A DNA stretch of 64,000 nt from Rhizobium sp. N324 (lineage in GTDB: Bacteria > Pseudomonadota > Alphaproteobacteria > Rhizobiales > Rhizobiaceae), in contig NZ_CP013630.1 in NCBI RefSeq assembly GCF_001664485.1, positions 1,739,001 to 1,803,000 of the forward strand, read 5' to 3'. Both the position numbers and the translations under genes were made by a program. Below the pieces are notes generated by a model. It saw only the letters and a program-made list of their open reading frames with translations, did no database searches and was not told the origin of the DNA. Shown one piece after another: positions 1-10,062 of this stretch; position 1 is the first letter of the stretch; every line of letters begins with the position of its first letter.

Positions 1-1878
1 GCCATCCTCTCCTGGTACGTCTTCTTCACCGTCGGCATGGGCCATACCGAAGGCGGCCCGATCAAGGTCGAGGTGCTGCGCTGGATCCAGTCCGGCGGCA
101 TCGACGTCTCCTGGTCGCTGCGCGTGGATACGCTGACCTCCGTCATGCTGATCGTCGTCAACACGGTCTCGACGCTGGTTCACATCTATTCGATCGGTTA
201 CATGCATACCGATCCGCATCGCCCGCGTTTCTTCGCCTATCTCTCGCTCTTCACCTTCGCCATGCTGATGCTGGTGACGGCCGACAACCTGGCGCAGATG
301 TTCTTCGGCTGGGAAGGCGTCGGTCTCGCCTCCTATCTGCTGATCGGCTTCTGGTTCAAGAAGCCCTCGGCAACGGCTGCGGCGATGAAGGCCTTCATCG
401 TCAACCGCGTCGGCGACTTCGGCTTCGTGCTCGGCATTGCCGGTGTCTTCGTGCTGTTCGGCTCGATCAACTTCGACACGATCTTCGCCAACGCCTCGAA
501 CTTCGCCCCGCATGAAGGCGGCGGCGAGGCTGGTGAAGTGATCCTCAACCTCTTCGGCATGCAGCTCGACAAGGCGCATGCGCTGACCGGCATCTGCCTG
601 CTGCTGTTCATGGGCGCCATGGGCAAGTCGGCGCAGTTCCTGCTGCACACCTGGCTGCCTGATGCCATGGAAGGCCCGACCCCGGTTTCGGCCCTCATCC
701 ATGCCGCCACCATGGTCACCGCCGGCGTCTTTCTCGTCGCCCGCATGTCGCCGCTCTTCGAACTGTCGCCGGATGCGCTCGTCGTCGTCACCGTGATCGG
801 TGCGATCACCGCCTTCTTCGCGGCAACCGTCGGCCTGGTGCAGAACGACATCAAGCGCGTCATCGCCTATTCCACCTGCTCGCAGCTCGGCTACATGTTC
901 GTGGCGCTCGGGGTAGGGGCCTATGGCGCGGCGATCTTCCATCTGTTCACGCATGCCTTCTTCAAGGCGCTGCTGTTCCTCGGCGCCGGCTCGGTCATCC
1001 ACGCGGTCGATGGCGAGCAGGACATGCGTTACATGGGTGGACTTTTGCCGCATATTAAGGTTACGGCCGGGCTGATGATCATCGGCACGCTGGCGATCAC
1101 CGGCGTTGGTATTCCCTTCACGCCGTTCGGCTTTGCCGGCTTCTTCTCCAAGGACGTGATCATCGAGGCGACCTATGCTTCGCATTCGCCGGTCTCGGGC
1201 TTTGCCTTCTCGCTGCTGGTTATCGCGGCGCTGTTCACCAGCTTCTATTCCTGGCGCCTGATCTTCATGACCTTCTTCGGCAAGCCGCGCGCTTCGCACG
1301 AGGTCATGCATCATGTCCACGAGTCGCCGCAGGTCATGCTGGTGCCGCTCTATCTTCTGGCGTTCGGCGCAATGTTTGCCGGCGTGATCTTCGAAGGCCG
1401 GTTCTACGGCGAGGAGTATGCCGAGTTCTGGAAGGGCGCGCTGTTTACCGGCGCCGAGAACGAACTCGTCGAACAGTTCCACCACGTGCCGGCGCTGGTG
1501 GCCCTGAGCCCCTTCATCGCCATGCTGCTCGGCTTCGTCACCGCCTGGTACATGTATATCCGTTCGCCGCAGACGCCGCGCACCCTCGCCAGGCAGCACC
1601 GCGTGCTCTACCAGTTCCTGTTGAACAAGTGGTATTTCGACGAGCTTTACGACTTCCTCTTCGTCCGCACCGCCAAGGCTCTCGGCCGCTTCCTGTGGAA
1701 GAAGGGTGACGTCGGCGTCATCGACACCTACGGCCCGAACGGCGTGGCCGCCCGCGTCGTCGCCGTCACCGACCGCGTCGTCCGCCTGCAGACCGGTTAC
1801 CTCTATCACTATGCCTTCGCGATGCTGATCGGCATTGCGGCGCTTGTTACCTGGATGATGCTCGGGAGTTCCTTCTGA
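1..1878 (+). CDS. nuoL: NADH-quinone oxidoreductase subunit L (5' end cut off by window)
   Basis: Membrane subunit of respiratory complex I, one of the three antiporter-like proton-pumping subunits; it carries the long lateral helix at its C-terminus. The reading frame is open from base 1, so the start lies upstream; 625 residues are visible and I estimate about 40 are missing. Visible signatures include the conserved [19 protein letters not shown] stretch with the functional Lys of antiporter-like subunits, a following [15 protein letters not shown] helix, the [19 protein letters not shown] motif, and many hydrophobic segments. The stop TGA shares one base with the nuoM start (TGATG), indicating translational coupling in the nuo operon. 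No disruption seen in the visible part. Confidence 0.97.
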   Translation, partial: AILSWYVFFTVGMGHTEGGPIKVEVLRWIQSGGIDVSWSLRVDTLTSVMLIVVNTVSTLVHIYSIGYMHTDPHRPRFFAYLSLFTFAMLMLVTADNLAQMFFGWEGVGLASYLLIGFWFKKPSATAAAMKAFIVNRVGDFGFVLGIAGVFVLFGSINFDTIFANASNFAPHEGGGEAGEVILNLFGMQLDKAHALTGICLLLFMGAMGKSAQFLLHTWLPDAMEGPTPVSALIHAATMVTAGVFLVARMSPLFELSPDALVVVTVIGAITAFFAATVGLVQNDIKRVIAYSTCSQLGYMFVALGVGAYGAAIFHLFTHAFFKALLFLGAGSVIHAVDGEQDMRYMGGLLPHIKVTAGLMIIGTLAITGVGIPFTPFGFAGFFSKDVIIEATYASHSPVSGFAFSLLVIAALFTSFYSWRLIFMTFFGKPRASHEVMHHVHESPQVMLVPLYLLAFGAMFAGVIFEGRFYGEEYAEFWKGALFTGAENELVEQFHHVPALVALSPFIAMLLGFVTAWYMYIRSPQTPRTLARQHRVLYQFLLNKWYFDELYDFLFVRTAKALGRFLWKKGDVGVIDTYGPNGVAARVVAVTDRVVRLQTGYLYHYAFAMLIGIAALVTWMMLGSSF

Positions 1879-3389
1879 TGACCGATTGGCCTATTCTTTC
1901 AACGGTCACCTTCCTGCCGCTCGTCGGCGTGGTGTTCCTGCTCCTGATGAACGGCGACAGCCAAGCCGGCCGGAAGAACGTGCTGGGAATCTCGCTGATC
2001 ACCACCGTCTTCACCTTCGTCGTCTCGCTCTTCATCTGGATCGGCTTCGACAATGCCAATCCGGGATTCCAGATGGTCGAAAAGCATGACTGGCTCGGCA
2101 CCGGCATCGGCTATCATGTCGGCACGGACGGCATCTCCATGCTGTTCATCATTCTGTCGACCTTCCTCATGCCCTTCTGCGTGCTGGCGAGCTGGCTGTC
2201 GATCGAGAAGCGCCTGAAGGAATACATGATCGCTTTCCTCATCCTGGAAACGATGATGGTCGGTGTCTTCGTCTCGCTCGATATCGTGCTGTTCTACGTC
2301 TTCTTCGAGGCGGGCCTCATTCCGATGTTCCTGATCATCGGCGTCTGGGGCGGCAAGGACCGCGTCTATGCGAGCTACAAGTTCTTCCTCTATACGCTGC
2401 TCGGCTCGGTGCTGATGCTGCTCGCCATCATGGCGATGTACTGGCAGGCCGGCACGACCGACATCACCGCGCTGCTCGCCTACAAATTCCCGCCGGCGAT
2501 GCAGACCTGGTTGTGGCTAGCCTTCTTCGCCTCCTTTGCGGTGAAGATGCCGATGTGGCCGGTTCATACCTGGCTTCCGGATGCCCACGTTCAGGCACCG
2601 ACGGCAGGCTCGGTGATCCTGGCCGGCGTGCTGCTGAAGCTCGGCGGCTACGGTCTGATCCGCTTCTCGCTCGGCATGTTCCCGGTCGCATCAGATTATT
2701 TCGCGCCGTTCGTCTTCGCGCTGTCGGTCATCGCGATCATCTACACCTCGCTGGTGGCGATGATGCAGGACGATATCAAGAAACTGATCGCCTATTCCTC
2801 CGTGGCGCACATGGGCTATGTCACCATGGGCATTTTCGCCGCCAACATGCAGGGTGTTCAGGGTTCGATCTTCCAGATGCTCTCGCACGGCATCGTCTCC
2901 GGCGCGCTCTTCCTCTGCGTCGGCGTCGTCTACGATCGCACCCACACCCGCGAGATCAACGCCTATGGCGGCCTCGTCAACAACATGCCGAAATATGCCG
3001 TGGCGATGATGGTCTTCACCATGGCCAATGTCGGGCTTCCCGGCACATCGGGCTTCATCGGCGAATTCCTGACGCTGATGGGCGTCTTCCGGGTCAACAC
3101 CTGGGTCGCGCTCTTTGCCGCCACCGGCGTCATCCTTTCGGCCGCCTATGCGCTCTGGCTTTACCGCCGGGTGATCTTCGGCGCGCTGGAGAAGGAAAAG
3201 CTGAAGGCGCTGCTCGACCTGTCTCCCCGGGAGCAGCTGATCCTCTACCCGCTGGTCGCACTGACCATCCTCTTCGGCGTTTACCCGGCTCCGGTCTTCG
3301 ATGCGACGGCTGCCTCGGTGGATCTGCTGGTCAACAACTACACGGCCGCCGTGCACGCAGCGCAGAATGTTGCGCTGTCTATGAATTGA
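1878..3389 (+). CDS. nuoM: NADH-quinone oxidoreductase subunit M
   Basis: Complex I antiporter-like proton channel subunit in the inner membrane, 503 residues, the normal length. About 14 hydrophobic segments are evident. The family motif [19 protein letters not shown] and the repeated [19 protein letters not shown] element are present, along with an early conserved Glu in the [14 protein letters not shown] segment. ATG overlaps the nuoL stop by one base. nuoN follows after 18 bp. No oddities. Confidence 0.98.
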   Translation: MTDWPILSTVTFLPLVGVVFLLLMNGDSQAGRKNVLGISLITTVFTFVVSLFIWIGFDNANPGFQMVEKHDWLGTGIGYHVGTDGISMLFIILSTFLMPFCVLASWLSIEKRLKEYMIAFLILETMMVGVFVSLDIVLFYVFFEAGLIPMFLIIGVWGGKDRVYASYKFFLYTLLGSVLMLLAIMAMYWQAGTTDITALLAYKFPPAMQTWLWLAFFASFAVKMPMWPVHTWLPDAHVQAPTAGSVILAGVLLKLGGYGLIRFSLGMFPVASDYFAPFVFALSVIAIIYTSLVAMMQDDIKKLIAYSSVAHMGYVTMGIFAANMQGVQGSIFQMLSHGIVSGALFLCVGVVYDRTHTREINAYGGLVNNMPKYAVAMMVFTMANVGLPGTSGFIGEFLTLMGVFRVNTWVALFAATGVILSAAYALWLYRRVIFGALEKEKLKALLDLSPREQLILYPLVALTILFGVYPAPVFDATAASVDLLVNNYTAAVHAAQNVALSMN

Positions 3390-3407
3390 TGACGGGACTT
3401 ATCGGAC

Positions 3408-4853
3408 ATGACCGCTGAAACAATTCTCCTCAGTCTGCATCTTTCCGCGCCGGAGCTCATCCTCGCGGTCGGCGCCCTGGTGCTGCTGATGGTCGGCGTC
3501 TTCTCGGGCGAGCGCTCGGGCCTCGTCGTCACCGGCCTCGCCATCGTCCTGCTGCTGGCTGCCGGCCTGTGGCTGCTCTTCGTGCCCGCGGAAGGCCTTG
3601 CCTATGGCGGCGTCTACATGGCCGACGGCTTCTCCCGCTTCATGAAGCTGGTGGCGCTCATCGGTTCGCTGGTCGCCCTGTTCATGACGATCGGCCATGC
3701 CAGGGAAAATCAGCTCGACAAGTTCGAGTTCCCGGTTCTGCTGGTGCTTGCGACCCTCGGCATCCTACTGATGATCTCGGCCAACGACCTGATCTCGCTC
3801 TATCTGGCGCTGGAACTGCAGTCGCTGGCGCTTTATGTCGTCGCCGCGATCAACCGCGACAGTCTGAAGTCGACCGAAGCCGGCCTGAAATATTTCGTCC
3901 TCGGCGCGCTTTCCTCCGGCATGCTGCTCTATGGCATGTCGCTGGTCTATGGCTTCACCGGCCACACCCACTTCTCCGAAATCGCCCAGGCGCTTTCGGT
4001 CGAGGGCGCACGGTCGCTCGGCCTGATTTTCGGCCTGGTCTTCATCCTCGCCGGCATCGCTTTCAAGATCTCCGCCGTTCCCTTCCATATGTGGACGCCG
4101 GATGTTTATGAAGGCGCGCCGACGCCGGTCACCGCCTTCCTGGCCGCAGCCCCCAAGGTTGCCGCCATGGCAATGATGACCCGCATCGTCATCACCGCCT
4201 TCCAGCCGGTCCTGGCCGACTGGCAGCAGGTCGTCGTCTTCATCTCGATCGCCTCGATGCTGCTCGGCTCCTTTGCCGCGATCGGCCAGAAAAACATCAA
4301 GCGGCTGATGGCCTATTCGTCGATCGGCCACATGGGCTACGCGCTGGTCGGCCTTGCCGCCGGCAATCAGACCGGCGTTTCCGGTGTCATGCTCTACATG
4401 GTCATCTATATGGTCATGACCCTCGGCAGCTTTGCGATCATCATGTCGATGCGCCGCAAGGACGGCACCGTCGTCGAGGAGGTCAACGATCTCGCCGGGC
4501 TTTCCACTACCAACCCGTTCATGGCCGTGGTGCTGACGGCGCTGATGTTCTCGCTTGCCGGCATTCCGCCGCTCGCCGGCTTCTTCGCCAAGTACTTCGT
4601 CTTCGTCGCCGCCATCGAAGCCAAGCTTTATGCGCTTGCGATCATCGGCGTTCTCGCCTCGGTCGTCGGCGCCTACTATTACCTGCGCGTCATCAAGCTG
4701 ATGTGGTTCGATGAGGCGACCGGCGAATTCGCCCGTGTCTCCGGTTCATTGCGTCTGGTCTTCGGTCTCTCCGGTCTTTTCGTCACCGCCTATGTCCTCA
4801 TCGGCGGCCCGATCGGCGGTGCGGCAGAGCTTGCCGCCGCGACGCTCTTTTGA
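3408..4853 (+). CDS. nuoN: NADH-quinone oxidoreductase subunit N
   Basis: Third antiporter-like subunit of complex I, 481 residues, polytopic throughout. The characteristic [36 protein letters not shown] and [19 protein letters not shown] segments are visible and carry the conserved Glu and Lys residues of the proton channel. It ends the nuo genes proper; its TGA shares one base with the ATG of birA, so biotin ligase is coupled to the complex I operon, an order typical of Rhizobiales. Confidence 0.98.
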   Translation: MTAETILLSLHLSAPELILAVGALVLLMVGVFSGERSGLVVTGLAIVLLLAAGLWLLFVPAEGLAYGGVYMADGFSRFMKLVALIGSLVALFMTIGHARENQLDKFEFPVLLVLATLGILLMISANDLISLYLALELQSLALYVVAAINRDSLKSTEAGLKYFVLGALSSGMLLYGMSLVYGFTGHTHFSEIAQALSVEGARSLGLIFGLVFILAGIAFKISAVPFHMWTPDVYEGAPTPVTAFLAAAPKVAAMAMMTRIVITAFQPVLADWQQVVVFISIASMLLGSFAAIGQKNIKRLMAYSSIGHMGYALVGLAAGNQTGVSGVMLYMVIYMVMTLGSFAIIMSMRRKDGTVVEEVNDLAGLSTTNPFMAVVLTALMFSLAGIPPLAGFFAKYFVFVAAIEAKLYALAIIGVLASVVGAYYYLRVIKLMWFDEATGEFARVSGSLRLVFGLSGLFVTAYVLIGGPIGGAAELAAATLF

Positions 4854-5617
4854 TGGCTTCCGACGGACGGCGCCGGATATCGCTCGGCGATTTCAGGCAC
4901 GAGGCTCTGTCGGAAACATCGTCCACCAACAGCGAATGCCTCGCCCGGGCGCGGGCGGGCGATGACGGCAATCTCTGGGTGACGGCCGAACGGCAGACCG
5001 GCGGCCGCGGCCGCCGCGGCAGGCTCTGGGTTTCCGAACGCGGCAACCTCTACGCCTCTCTTCTGCTGATCGATCCGGCGCCGATGGAGCGCCTGAGTTC
5101 TCTGCCGCTGGCCGTCGCCGTTGCCGTGCACCAGGCGATCCGCCAGGTGCTGCCGCCGGGCGCCGAGCCGCTCGAGGTCAAATGGCCGAACGATATTCTC
5201 ATCGGCCGCAAGAAGACCTGCGGCATCCTCGTCGAAGGCGAGGGGCTGCCCGATGGCCGCTACGCGCTGATCGTCGGCATCGGCATCAATGTCTCGGTGA
5301 TGCCGGACAATCCCCTCTACCCCGTCACCTGCCTGCGTCAGCACGCAAGTGCGGCCTCGCCGGAAGAGTTGTTCGCTCATCTCTTCGCTTCGATGGCTGA
5401 TGTGCTTGATCAATGGAACCAGGGCCGCGGCATCGCCGAAATCACCGCCCGCTGGCGCGCGATCGCCTGCGGCATCGGCGAAAAGATCACGGTGAATTTG
5501 TCGGACCGCTCGATTTCCGGACAATTCGCCGGAATTGATGATAATGGCTTGTTGATGCTCGATACCGGCACTGGCAGGATAATGCCCATTGCTGCCGGTG
5601 ATGTGTTTTTTGGATAG
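4853..5617 (+). CDS. birA: biotin--[acetyl-CoA-carboxylase] ligase, catalytic domain only
   Basis: Attaches biotin to carrier proteins such as the acetyl-CoA carboxylase BCCP subunit, via biotinyl-AMP. The 254-residue protein begins almost directly with the BPL/LplA fold: the SSTN substrate-entry segment near residue 20, the biotin/ATP loop GGRGRRGRLW near residue 45, and KWPNDIL near residue 110. The short C-terminal SH3-like domain follows. There is no N-terminal helix-turn-helix, so this is the monofunctional ligase and not the bifunctional BirA repressor. The ATG at 4853 overlaps the nuoN stop; a TTG one codon upstream also opens the frame but the coupled ATG is preferred. Confidence 0.95.
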   Translation: MASDGRRRISLGDFRHEALSETSSTNSECLARARAGDDGNLWVTAERQTGGRGRRGRLWVSERGNLYASLLLIDPAPMERLSSLPLAVAVAVHQAIRQVLPPGAEPLEVKWPNDILIGRKKTCGILVEGEGLPDGRYALIVGIGINVSVMPDNPLYPVTCLRQHASAASPEELFAHLFASMADVLDQWNQGRGIAEITARWRAIACGIGEKITVNLSDRSISGQFAGIDDNGLLMLDTGTGRIMPIAAGDVFFG

Positions 5618-5634
5618 CGGAAAAAACGAAAATT

Positions 5635-7305
5635 ATGGCGAAACAGGACGAGTTGGTATTCCTGCCTCTGGGCGGCGTTGGCGAGATCGGCATGAATCTC
5701 GCTCTTTACGGCTACGGCCCGCCCGAGCATCGCCAATGGATCATGGTCGATTGCGGTGTCACCTTTCCCGGGCCCGACCTGCCGGGCGTCGACCTCGTGC
5801 TGCCCGATATCCGCTTCCTCGCCAGTGAGCGCAAGAATCTCAAGGCGATCATCATCACCCATGCGCATGAAGATCATTATGGCGCGCTCGCCGATCTCTG
5901 GCCGGGCTTGAACGTGCCGGTCTATGCCTCGGGCTTTACCGCTGGCCTGCTCGAGGCCAAGCGCAATTTCGAGAAGGCGAGGATCGGCGAAGTGCCGGTG
6001 ACGCCGTTCAAGGCAGGCGACACGATCAATGTCGGCCCCTTCAGCATCGAAGGCGTGGCCGTCAACCATTCGATCCCCGAGCCGATGTCGCTGATGATCC
6101 GCACGCCGGCCGGCAACGTCATCCACACCGGCGACTGGAAGATCGACCACGAGCCCTCGCTCGGCCCCCTGACCGATGAGACGCGGTTCCGCCAGCTCGG
6201 CGACGAGGGCGTTTTGGCGCTGATGTGCGATTCCACCAACGCGCTGCGCGACGGCGTTTCACCCTCCGAAAAGGATGTCTCGGAAAGCCTGCGCAAGATC
6301 ATCGAGGATGCCGAGGGCCGGGTGGCGATCACCACCTTCTCGTCGAATGTCGGGCGCATCCGCACCGTTGCCGAAGCTGCCGAGGCGGCCGGCCGCGAAG
6401 TGCTGCTGCTCGGCAGCTCGCTGAAGCGGGTCGTCGACGTCGCCCAGGATATCGGCCTGATGGAGGGCGTGAAGCCTTTCATCTCCGAGGAGGAATACGG
6501 CTACATCCCGCGTGACAAGGTCGTCGTCATCCTGACCGGCAGCCAGGGCGAGGCGCGGGCAGCGCTTGCCAAGCTTTCCCGCGACGAGATGCGCAATGTC
6601 GCCTTTGCGGCAGGCGATATCGTCGTGTTTTCCTCCCGCGCCATTCCCGGCAACGAGAAGGCGATCCAGGACATCAAGAACGGCCTGGTCGAGCAGGGCG
6701 TGCACATCATCACCGATACCGAGGCGCTGGTTCACGTCTCCGGCCATCCCCGCCGCAACGAGCTGCAGCGGATGTACGAGTGGACGCGGCCGAAGATCGT
6801 CGTGCCGGTGCATGGCGAGGCGACGCATCTGACGGCGCACAAGGAACTTGCCGAGCAATCCGGCATCGCGATCGTGCCGCGTGTGCGCAACGGCGATATC
6901 CTGCGGCTGGCGCCGGGCCCGGTCGAGGTGATCGGCGAGGCGCCGCATGGCCGCATCTACAAGGACGGGTCGCTGATCGGCGATTTCGACGAGATGGGGA
7001 TCGGCGAGCGCAAGAAGCTCTCCTATGTCGGCCATGTCGCGGTCAGCGTCGTGCTCGACGCCCGCTATGACATCGTCGGCGACCCCGATCTCGTGTCGAT
7101 CGGCCTGCCGGTTTATGACGACGAGGGTGAGGAGATGGAGGATACGCTCTTCGAAGCGGCGATCGGCGCCATCGAAAGCATTCCGCGCGCCCGCCGCAAG
7201 GATATCGACATGGTGCAGGAAGCCGTGCGCCGCGCCATCCGCGCCGCCGCCAACCATGCCTGGGGCAAGAAGCCTGTCGTCACCGCCTTCGTCACCAAGG
7301 TCTGA
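5635..7305 (+). CDS. rnj: ribonuclease J
   Basis: Metallo-beta-lactamase/beta-CASP ribonuclease with 5'-3' exonuclease and endonuclease activity in RNA processing and decay, 556 residues. The zinc-binding HxHxDH motif is THAHEDHYG, with H76, H78, D80 and H81. A further motif, HTGDWKIDHEP, supplies another metal ligand. The beta-CASP region contains VHVSGHPRRNEL and VPVHGEATHL. A C-terminal domain follows. It lies 17 bp after birA and 2 bp before the epimerase gene. With RNase E and RNase R also in this window, the organism has a mixed RNase E/RNase J decay system, as is known for alphaproteobacteria. Confidence 0.95.
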   Translation: MAKQDELVFLPLGGVGEIGMNLALYGYGPPEHRQWIMVDCGVTFPGPDLPGVDLVLPDIRFLASERKNLKAIIITHAHEDHYGALADLWPGLNVPVYASGFTAGLLEAKRNFEKARIGEVPVTPFKAGDTINVGPFSIEGVAVNHSIPEPMSLMIRTPAGNVIHTGDWKIDHEPSLGPLTDETRFRQLGDEGVLALMCDSTNALRDGVSPSEKDVSESLRKIIEDAEGRVAITTFSSNVGRIRTVAEAAEAAGREVLLLGSSLKRVVDVAQDIGLMEGVKPFISEEEYGYIPRDKVVVILTGSQGEARAALAKLSRDEMRNVAFAAGDIVVFSSRAIPGNEKAIQDIKNGLVEQGVHIITDTEALVHVSGHPRRNELQRMYEWTRPKIVVPVHGEATHLTAHKELAEQSGIAIVPRVRNGDILRLAPGPVEVIGEAPHGRIYKDGSLIGDFDEMGIGERKKLSYVGHVAVSVVLDARYDIVGDPDLVSIGLPVYDDEGEEMEDTLFEAAIGAIESIPRARRKDIDMVQEAVRRAIRAAANHAWGKKPVVTAFVTKV

Positions 7306-7307
7306 TC

Positions 7308-7712
7308 ATGCTCGGCCGGGTAAACCATATCGCCATTGCCGTTCCCGATCTGGCAGCGGCGACGGCCGCCTATCGCGACACGCTGGGTGCGGCCGTATCG
7401 CAGCCGCAGGCTCTGCCGGAGCACGGCGTCACCGTGGTCTTCGTCGAATTGCCGAACACCAAGGTCGAATTGCTGCAGCCGCTGGGGGACGCTTCGCCGA
7501 TCGCGGCCTTCCTCGAAAAGAACCCGTCCGGCGGCATGCACCACATCTGCTACGAGGTGGACGATATCATCCTCGCCCGTGACCGGCTGGTCGAAGCCGG
7601 GGCGAGGGTGCTCGGCGACGGCCGGCCGAAGACCGGCGCGCATGGCAAGCCGGTGCTGTTTCTGCACCCCAAGGATTTCTGCGGCACGCTGATCGAACTC
7701 GAACAGGCGTGA
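7308..7712 (+). CDS. mce: methylmalonyl-CoA epimerase
   Basis: Interconverts the (R)- and (S)-methylmalonyl-CoA epimers, feeding methylmalonyl-CoA mutase in propionate metabolism. The 134-residue protein has the vicinal-oxygen-chelate (glyoxalase) fold: VNHIAIAVPDL at the start with metal ligand H7, GVTVVFVELPNTKVELL, the GGMHHICYEVDDI strand with the second His, and a terminal LIELEQ that gives the final Glu ligand. Length and motif order match bacterial epimerases. It follows rnj by 2 bp, so the two are co-transcribed. Confidence 0.93.
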   Translation: MLGRVNHIAIAVPDLAAATAAYRDTLGAAVSQPQALPEHGVTVVFVELPNTKVELLQPLGDASPIAAFLEKNPSGGMHHICYEVDDIILARDRLVEAGARVLGDGRPKTGAHGKPVLFLHPKDFCGTLIELEQA

Positions 7713-7748
7713 GGCCTGCGGCAGAATGCCCGCAAGGCGGCTACGGGT

Positions 7749-7811
7749 TTCATTCGCTTTGAGTTGGTCGCCATTCCGCCGTATAAGGGCGCCTAACTCA
7801 AAGTGAATGAA
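7749..7811. repeat. 17-bp inverted repeat between mce and DUF1467 gene
   Basis: The arms at 7749-7765 and 7795-7811 are complementary apart from one position that would be a G-U pair in RNA, with a 29-nt spacer. No T-run follows, so it is not a standard intrinsic terminator. It could be an mRNA processing or stabilising element, or an operator. Confidence 0.6.
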
Positions 7812-7855
7812 CGTCTGTCGCCCGTTCTGTCGGCGCGGCACCACCGGGAACCAAA

Positions 7856-8131
7856 ATGCTCCAGACATTTCTTCAGGGATTTGCCGTCTACTTCATCGTC
7901 TGGTGGATGACGCTGTTTGCCGTCCTGCCGATCGGTCTGCGCACCCAGGCCGAGGACAATGATGTCGTGCTCGGCACCGTCCCAAGCGCGCCGAGCCGCT
8001 TTCGCGCCGTCTTCACCTTTTCGCTGACGACGCTGATCTCGGCTCTGGTCTACGGCACCTGGTATGTCTGCGACACCTATTTCGGCTGGGGCTTCGATGC
8101 TCTTCCACAACTCGGGCCGAGCTTCTATTAA
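7856..8131 (+). CDS. DUF1467 family small membrane protein
   Basis: A 91-residue protein with two hydrophobic segments: an N-terminal helix containing FAVYFIVWWMTLFAVLPIG and a C-terminal one around FSLTTLISALVYGTWYV. The loop between them carries RTQAEDNDVVLGTVPSAPSR, a pattern typical of DUF1467 proteins of alphaproteobacteria. Function unknown. It is probably the last gene of the nuo-birA-rnj-mce run, although the 143-bp gap containing an inverted repeat suggests it may also be separately controlled. A GGGAA Shine-Dalgarno sits just upstream of the ATG. Confidence 0.85.
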   Translation: MLQTFLQGFAVYFIVWWMTLFAVLPIGLRTQAEDNDVVLGTVPSAPSRFRAVFTFSLTTLISALVYGTWYVCDTYFGWGFDALPQLGPSFY

Positions 8132-8223
8132 AGATCAGCTTTTGCCCAAACTTTGGGCATATGTATATTATAAAAACGCGAACTTCGTCATACCAGCGTC
8201 ATGCCATTGCGGCAAAGAGCTGG

Positions 8224-8252
8224 CGTAAGGGAATGAGGATCATTCCCTTACG
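8224..8252. terminator. 13-bp perfect hairpin downstream of DUF1467 gene
   Basis: Arms 8224-8236 and 8240-8252 are perfectly complementary around a 3-nt loop. There is no T-run on the plus strand, so termination or 3'-end protection of the upstream operon is an inference. Confidence 0.45.
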
Positions 8253-8295
8253 GAAGTTGGCCCGGATTTCCAGGGTAGAGCGAAGTCTAAAAGCC

Positions 8296-8325
8296 AAAAA
8301 AAAACAAGGCTAAAAGCCTTGTTTT
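8296..8325 (-). terminator. intrinsic terminator (minus strand)
   Basis: An 11-bp perfect stem (8301-8311 with 8315-8325), 3-nt loop, followed on the minus strand by a run of T. On the plus strand the T-run is only four bases, so the minus direction is favoured. Confidence 0.75.
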
Positions 8326-8415
8326 AAGTATCGCGTGATCTGTAACCGTTGCCGGGGCAGCGACGAGCGCGCCTAAGATCTGATCCTCCCAAGACTTGAC
8401 CGCGAATTTGGCAAG
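8297..8415 (-). ncRNA. candidate small RNA upstream of proS, possibly EcpR1-like
   Basis: The minus strand ends in a strong intrinsic terminator (stem 8301-8325, then about nine U at 8304-8296). No gene is available for it to terminate: the next minus-strand coding region is far away. Reading the minus strand, a GATAAAT box sits just upstream of about 8415, giving an RNA of roughly 100-120 nt with a further small hairpin (TGCC/GGCA). From memory, the Sinorhizobium cell-division sRNA EcpR1 lies in the interval between a hypothetical gene and proS; position suggests homology but I cannot compare sequences. The 5' end is approximate. Confidence 0.5.
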
Positions 8416-8519
8416 AATTTATCTCTCTTGCCTGTTTTGTGAGCTAAAGCTAGCTCAAACATTGGGCTTTGTCATCAGCTTTTTTTGCATTTTTGCTACA
8501 CTCTAGCAAAATTTTTCTG

Positions 8520-8549
8520 TTGACAAGATTTTCGTTCAAGTCCTTATAA
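8520..8549 (+). promoter_or_regulatory. sigma-70-type promoter for proS
   Basis: TTGACA at 8520-8525 and TTATAA at 8544-8549, 18-bp spacer, in an AT-rich stretch. It implies a 5' leader of about 170 nt before the proS ATG. Confidence 0.6.
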
Positions 8550-8724
8550 ACACGCGCTTTTTCACGCCCTTTCATTTTGCGGCTGCGAACATGCGCATGC
8601 GGGAGGTTGCCGACATCAGTTGCGGGTTTCCTTCCTGCCGCGAAGCGGCTATGAACGCTCCCGACATTAACCATTGTCTTTCGATTCCGCCTGCTGCGGG
8701 ATCTCAACTGCTTCGGAATCCGCC

Positions 8725-10047
8725 ATGCGTCTGTCCCGCTATTTCATGCCCATCCTCAAGGAAAATCCCAAGGAGGCGGAAATCGTCTCCCATCGGCTGA
8801 TGCTGCGCGCCGGCATGATCCGCCAGCAGTCGCAGGGCATCTATTCCTGGCTGCCGCTCGGCAAACGCGTGCTCGATAAGGTCAACGCCATTATCCGCGA
8901 CGAGCAGAACCGGGCCGGCGCCATCGAGCTGTCGATGCCGACGCTGCAATCGGCCGAACTCTGGCAGGAAAGCGGCCGCTACGACGCCTATGGCAAAGAG
9001 ATGCTGCGCATCAAGGACCGGCAGGATCGGCCGATGCTCTATGGCCCCACCAATGAGGAGATGGTGACGGATATTTTCCGCTCCTCCGTCAAGTCCTACA
9101 AGGATTTGCCGCTCAATCTCTATCACATCCAGCTGAAGTTCCGCGACGAGATCCGTCCGCGCTTCGGCACCATGCGCTCGCGCGAATTCATGATGAAGGA
9201 TGCCTATTCCTTCGATCTGACGCGCGAAGGGGCGGAGCATTCCTATAACAAGATGTTCGCCGCCTATCTCAGAACCTTCGATCGGCTCGGCCTGCGCGCC
9301 ATCCCGATGCGCGCCGATACCGGCCCGATCGGCGGCAATCTCAGCCACGAATTCATCATCCTCGCCGATACCGGCGAATCCGAGGTCTTCTGCCACAAGG
9401 ATTTCGTCGGCTTCGATATTCCCGACGACCGCACTGATTTCGACAGCGTCGAGGGCCTGAAGTCGATCTTCGACAAGTGGACCTCGCTCTATGCGGCAAC
9501 TTCGGAAATGCATGACGAGGCGGCCTTCAACGCCGTTCCCGAAGGCGAGCGCCTGTCGGCGCGCGGCATCGAGGTCGGCCATATCTTCTATTTCGGCACG
9601 AAATATTCCGAGGCGATGGGCGCGAAAGTGCAGGGGCCCGACGGCAAGGAACACTTCGTTCACATGGGTTCTTACGGTATCGGTCCGACACGCCTTGTTC
9701 CCGCCATCATCGAAGCATCGCATGACGACAATGGAATCATCTGGCCGGCGTCGGTCGCGCCTTTCGATATCGTGGTGATCAACATGAAGGCGGGCGATCA
9801 GGCCTGCGACGATACCTGCGAGCTGATCTATGCGGCGCTCACCAAGGCCGGCAAGGATGTGCTCTACGACGATACCGACGACCGGGCCGGCACGAAATTC
9901 GCGACCGCCGACCTGATCGGCGTGCCCGTCCAGATCATCGCCGGCCCGCGCGCGGTCGCAAACGGCGAGGTCGAAGTGAAGGACCGCAAGACCGGCGCCC
10001 GCGAAACGATGACCATCGAAGCGGCGATCAACAGGTTCGTGGCTTAA
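8725..10047 (+). CDS. proS: prolyl-tRNA synthetase, short alphaproteobacterial type
   Basis: Class II aminoacyl-tRNA synthetase charging tRNA-Pro; 440 residues. Class II motif 2 (the [21 protein letters not shown] area, split here as [10 protein letters not shown] and SREFMMKD) and motif 3 ([16 protein letters not shown]) are clear, followed by an anticodon-binding domain near residues 345-440. The roughly 180-residue editing insertion of E. coli ProS is absent, as is usual for alphaproteobacteria. The frame is open 17 codons further upstream, but the MRLSRYF start at 8725 matches the family N-terminus. lolC follows after 15 bp. Confidence 0.96.
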   Translation: MRLSRYFMPILKENPKEAEIVSHRLMLRAGMIRQQSQGIYSWLPLGKRVLDKVNAIIRDEQNRAGAIELSMPTLQSAELWQESGRYDAYGKEMLRIKDRQDRPMLYGPTNEEMVTDIFRSSVKSYKDLPLNLYHIQLKFRDEIRPRFGTMRSREFMMKDAYSFDLTREGAEHSYNKMFAAYLRTFDRLGLRAIPMRADTGPIGGNLSHEFIILADTGESEVFCHKDFVGFDIPDDRTDFDSVEGLKSIFDKWTSLYAATSEMHDEAAFNAVPEGERLSARGIEVGHIFYFGTKYSEAMGAKVQGPDGKEHFVHMGSYGIGPTRLVPAIIEASHDDNGIIWPASVAPFDIVVINMKAGDQACDDTCELIYAALTKAGKDVLYDDTDDRAGTKFATADLIGVPVQIIAGPRAVANGEVEVKDRKTGARETMTIEAAINRFVA

Positions 10048-10062
10048 GGAAACGGAGGCGAA

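Noticed and set aside
8450..8707. 85-codon minus-strand frame upstream of proS
   Set aside because: No ribosome site or family resemblance, overlaps the proS promoter; the minus-strand sRNA is the better explanation of the terminator.
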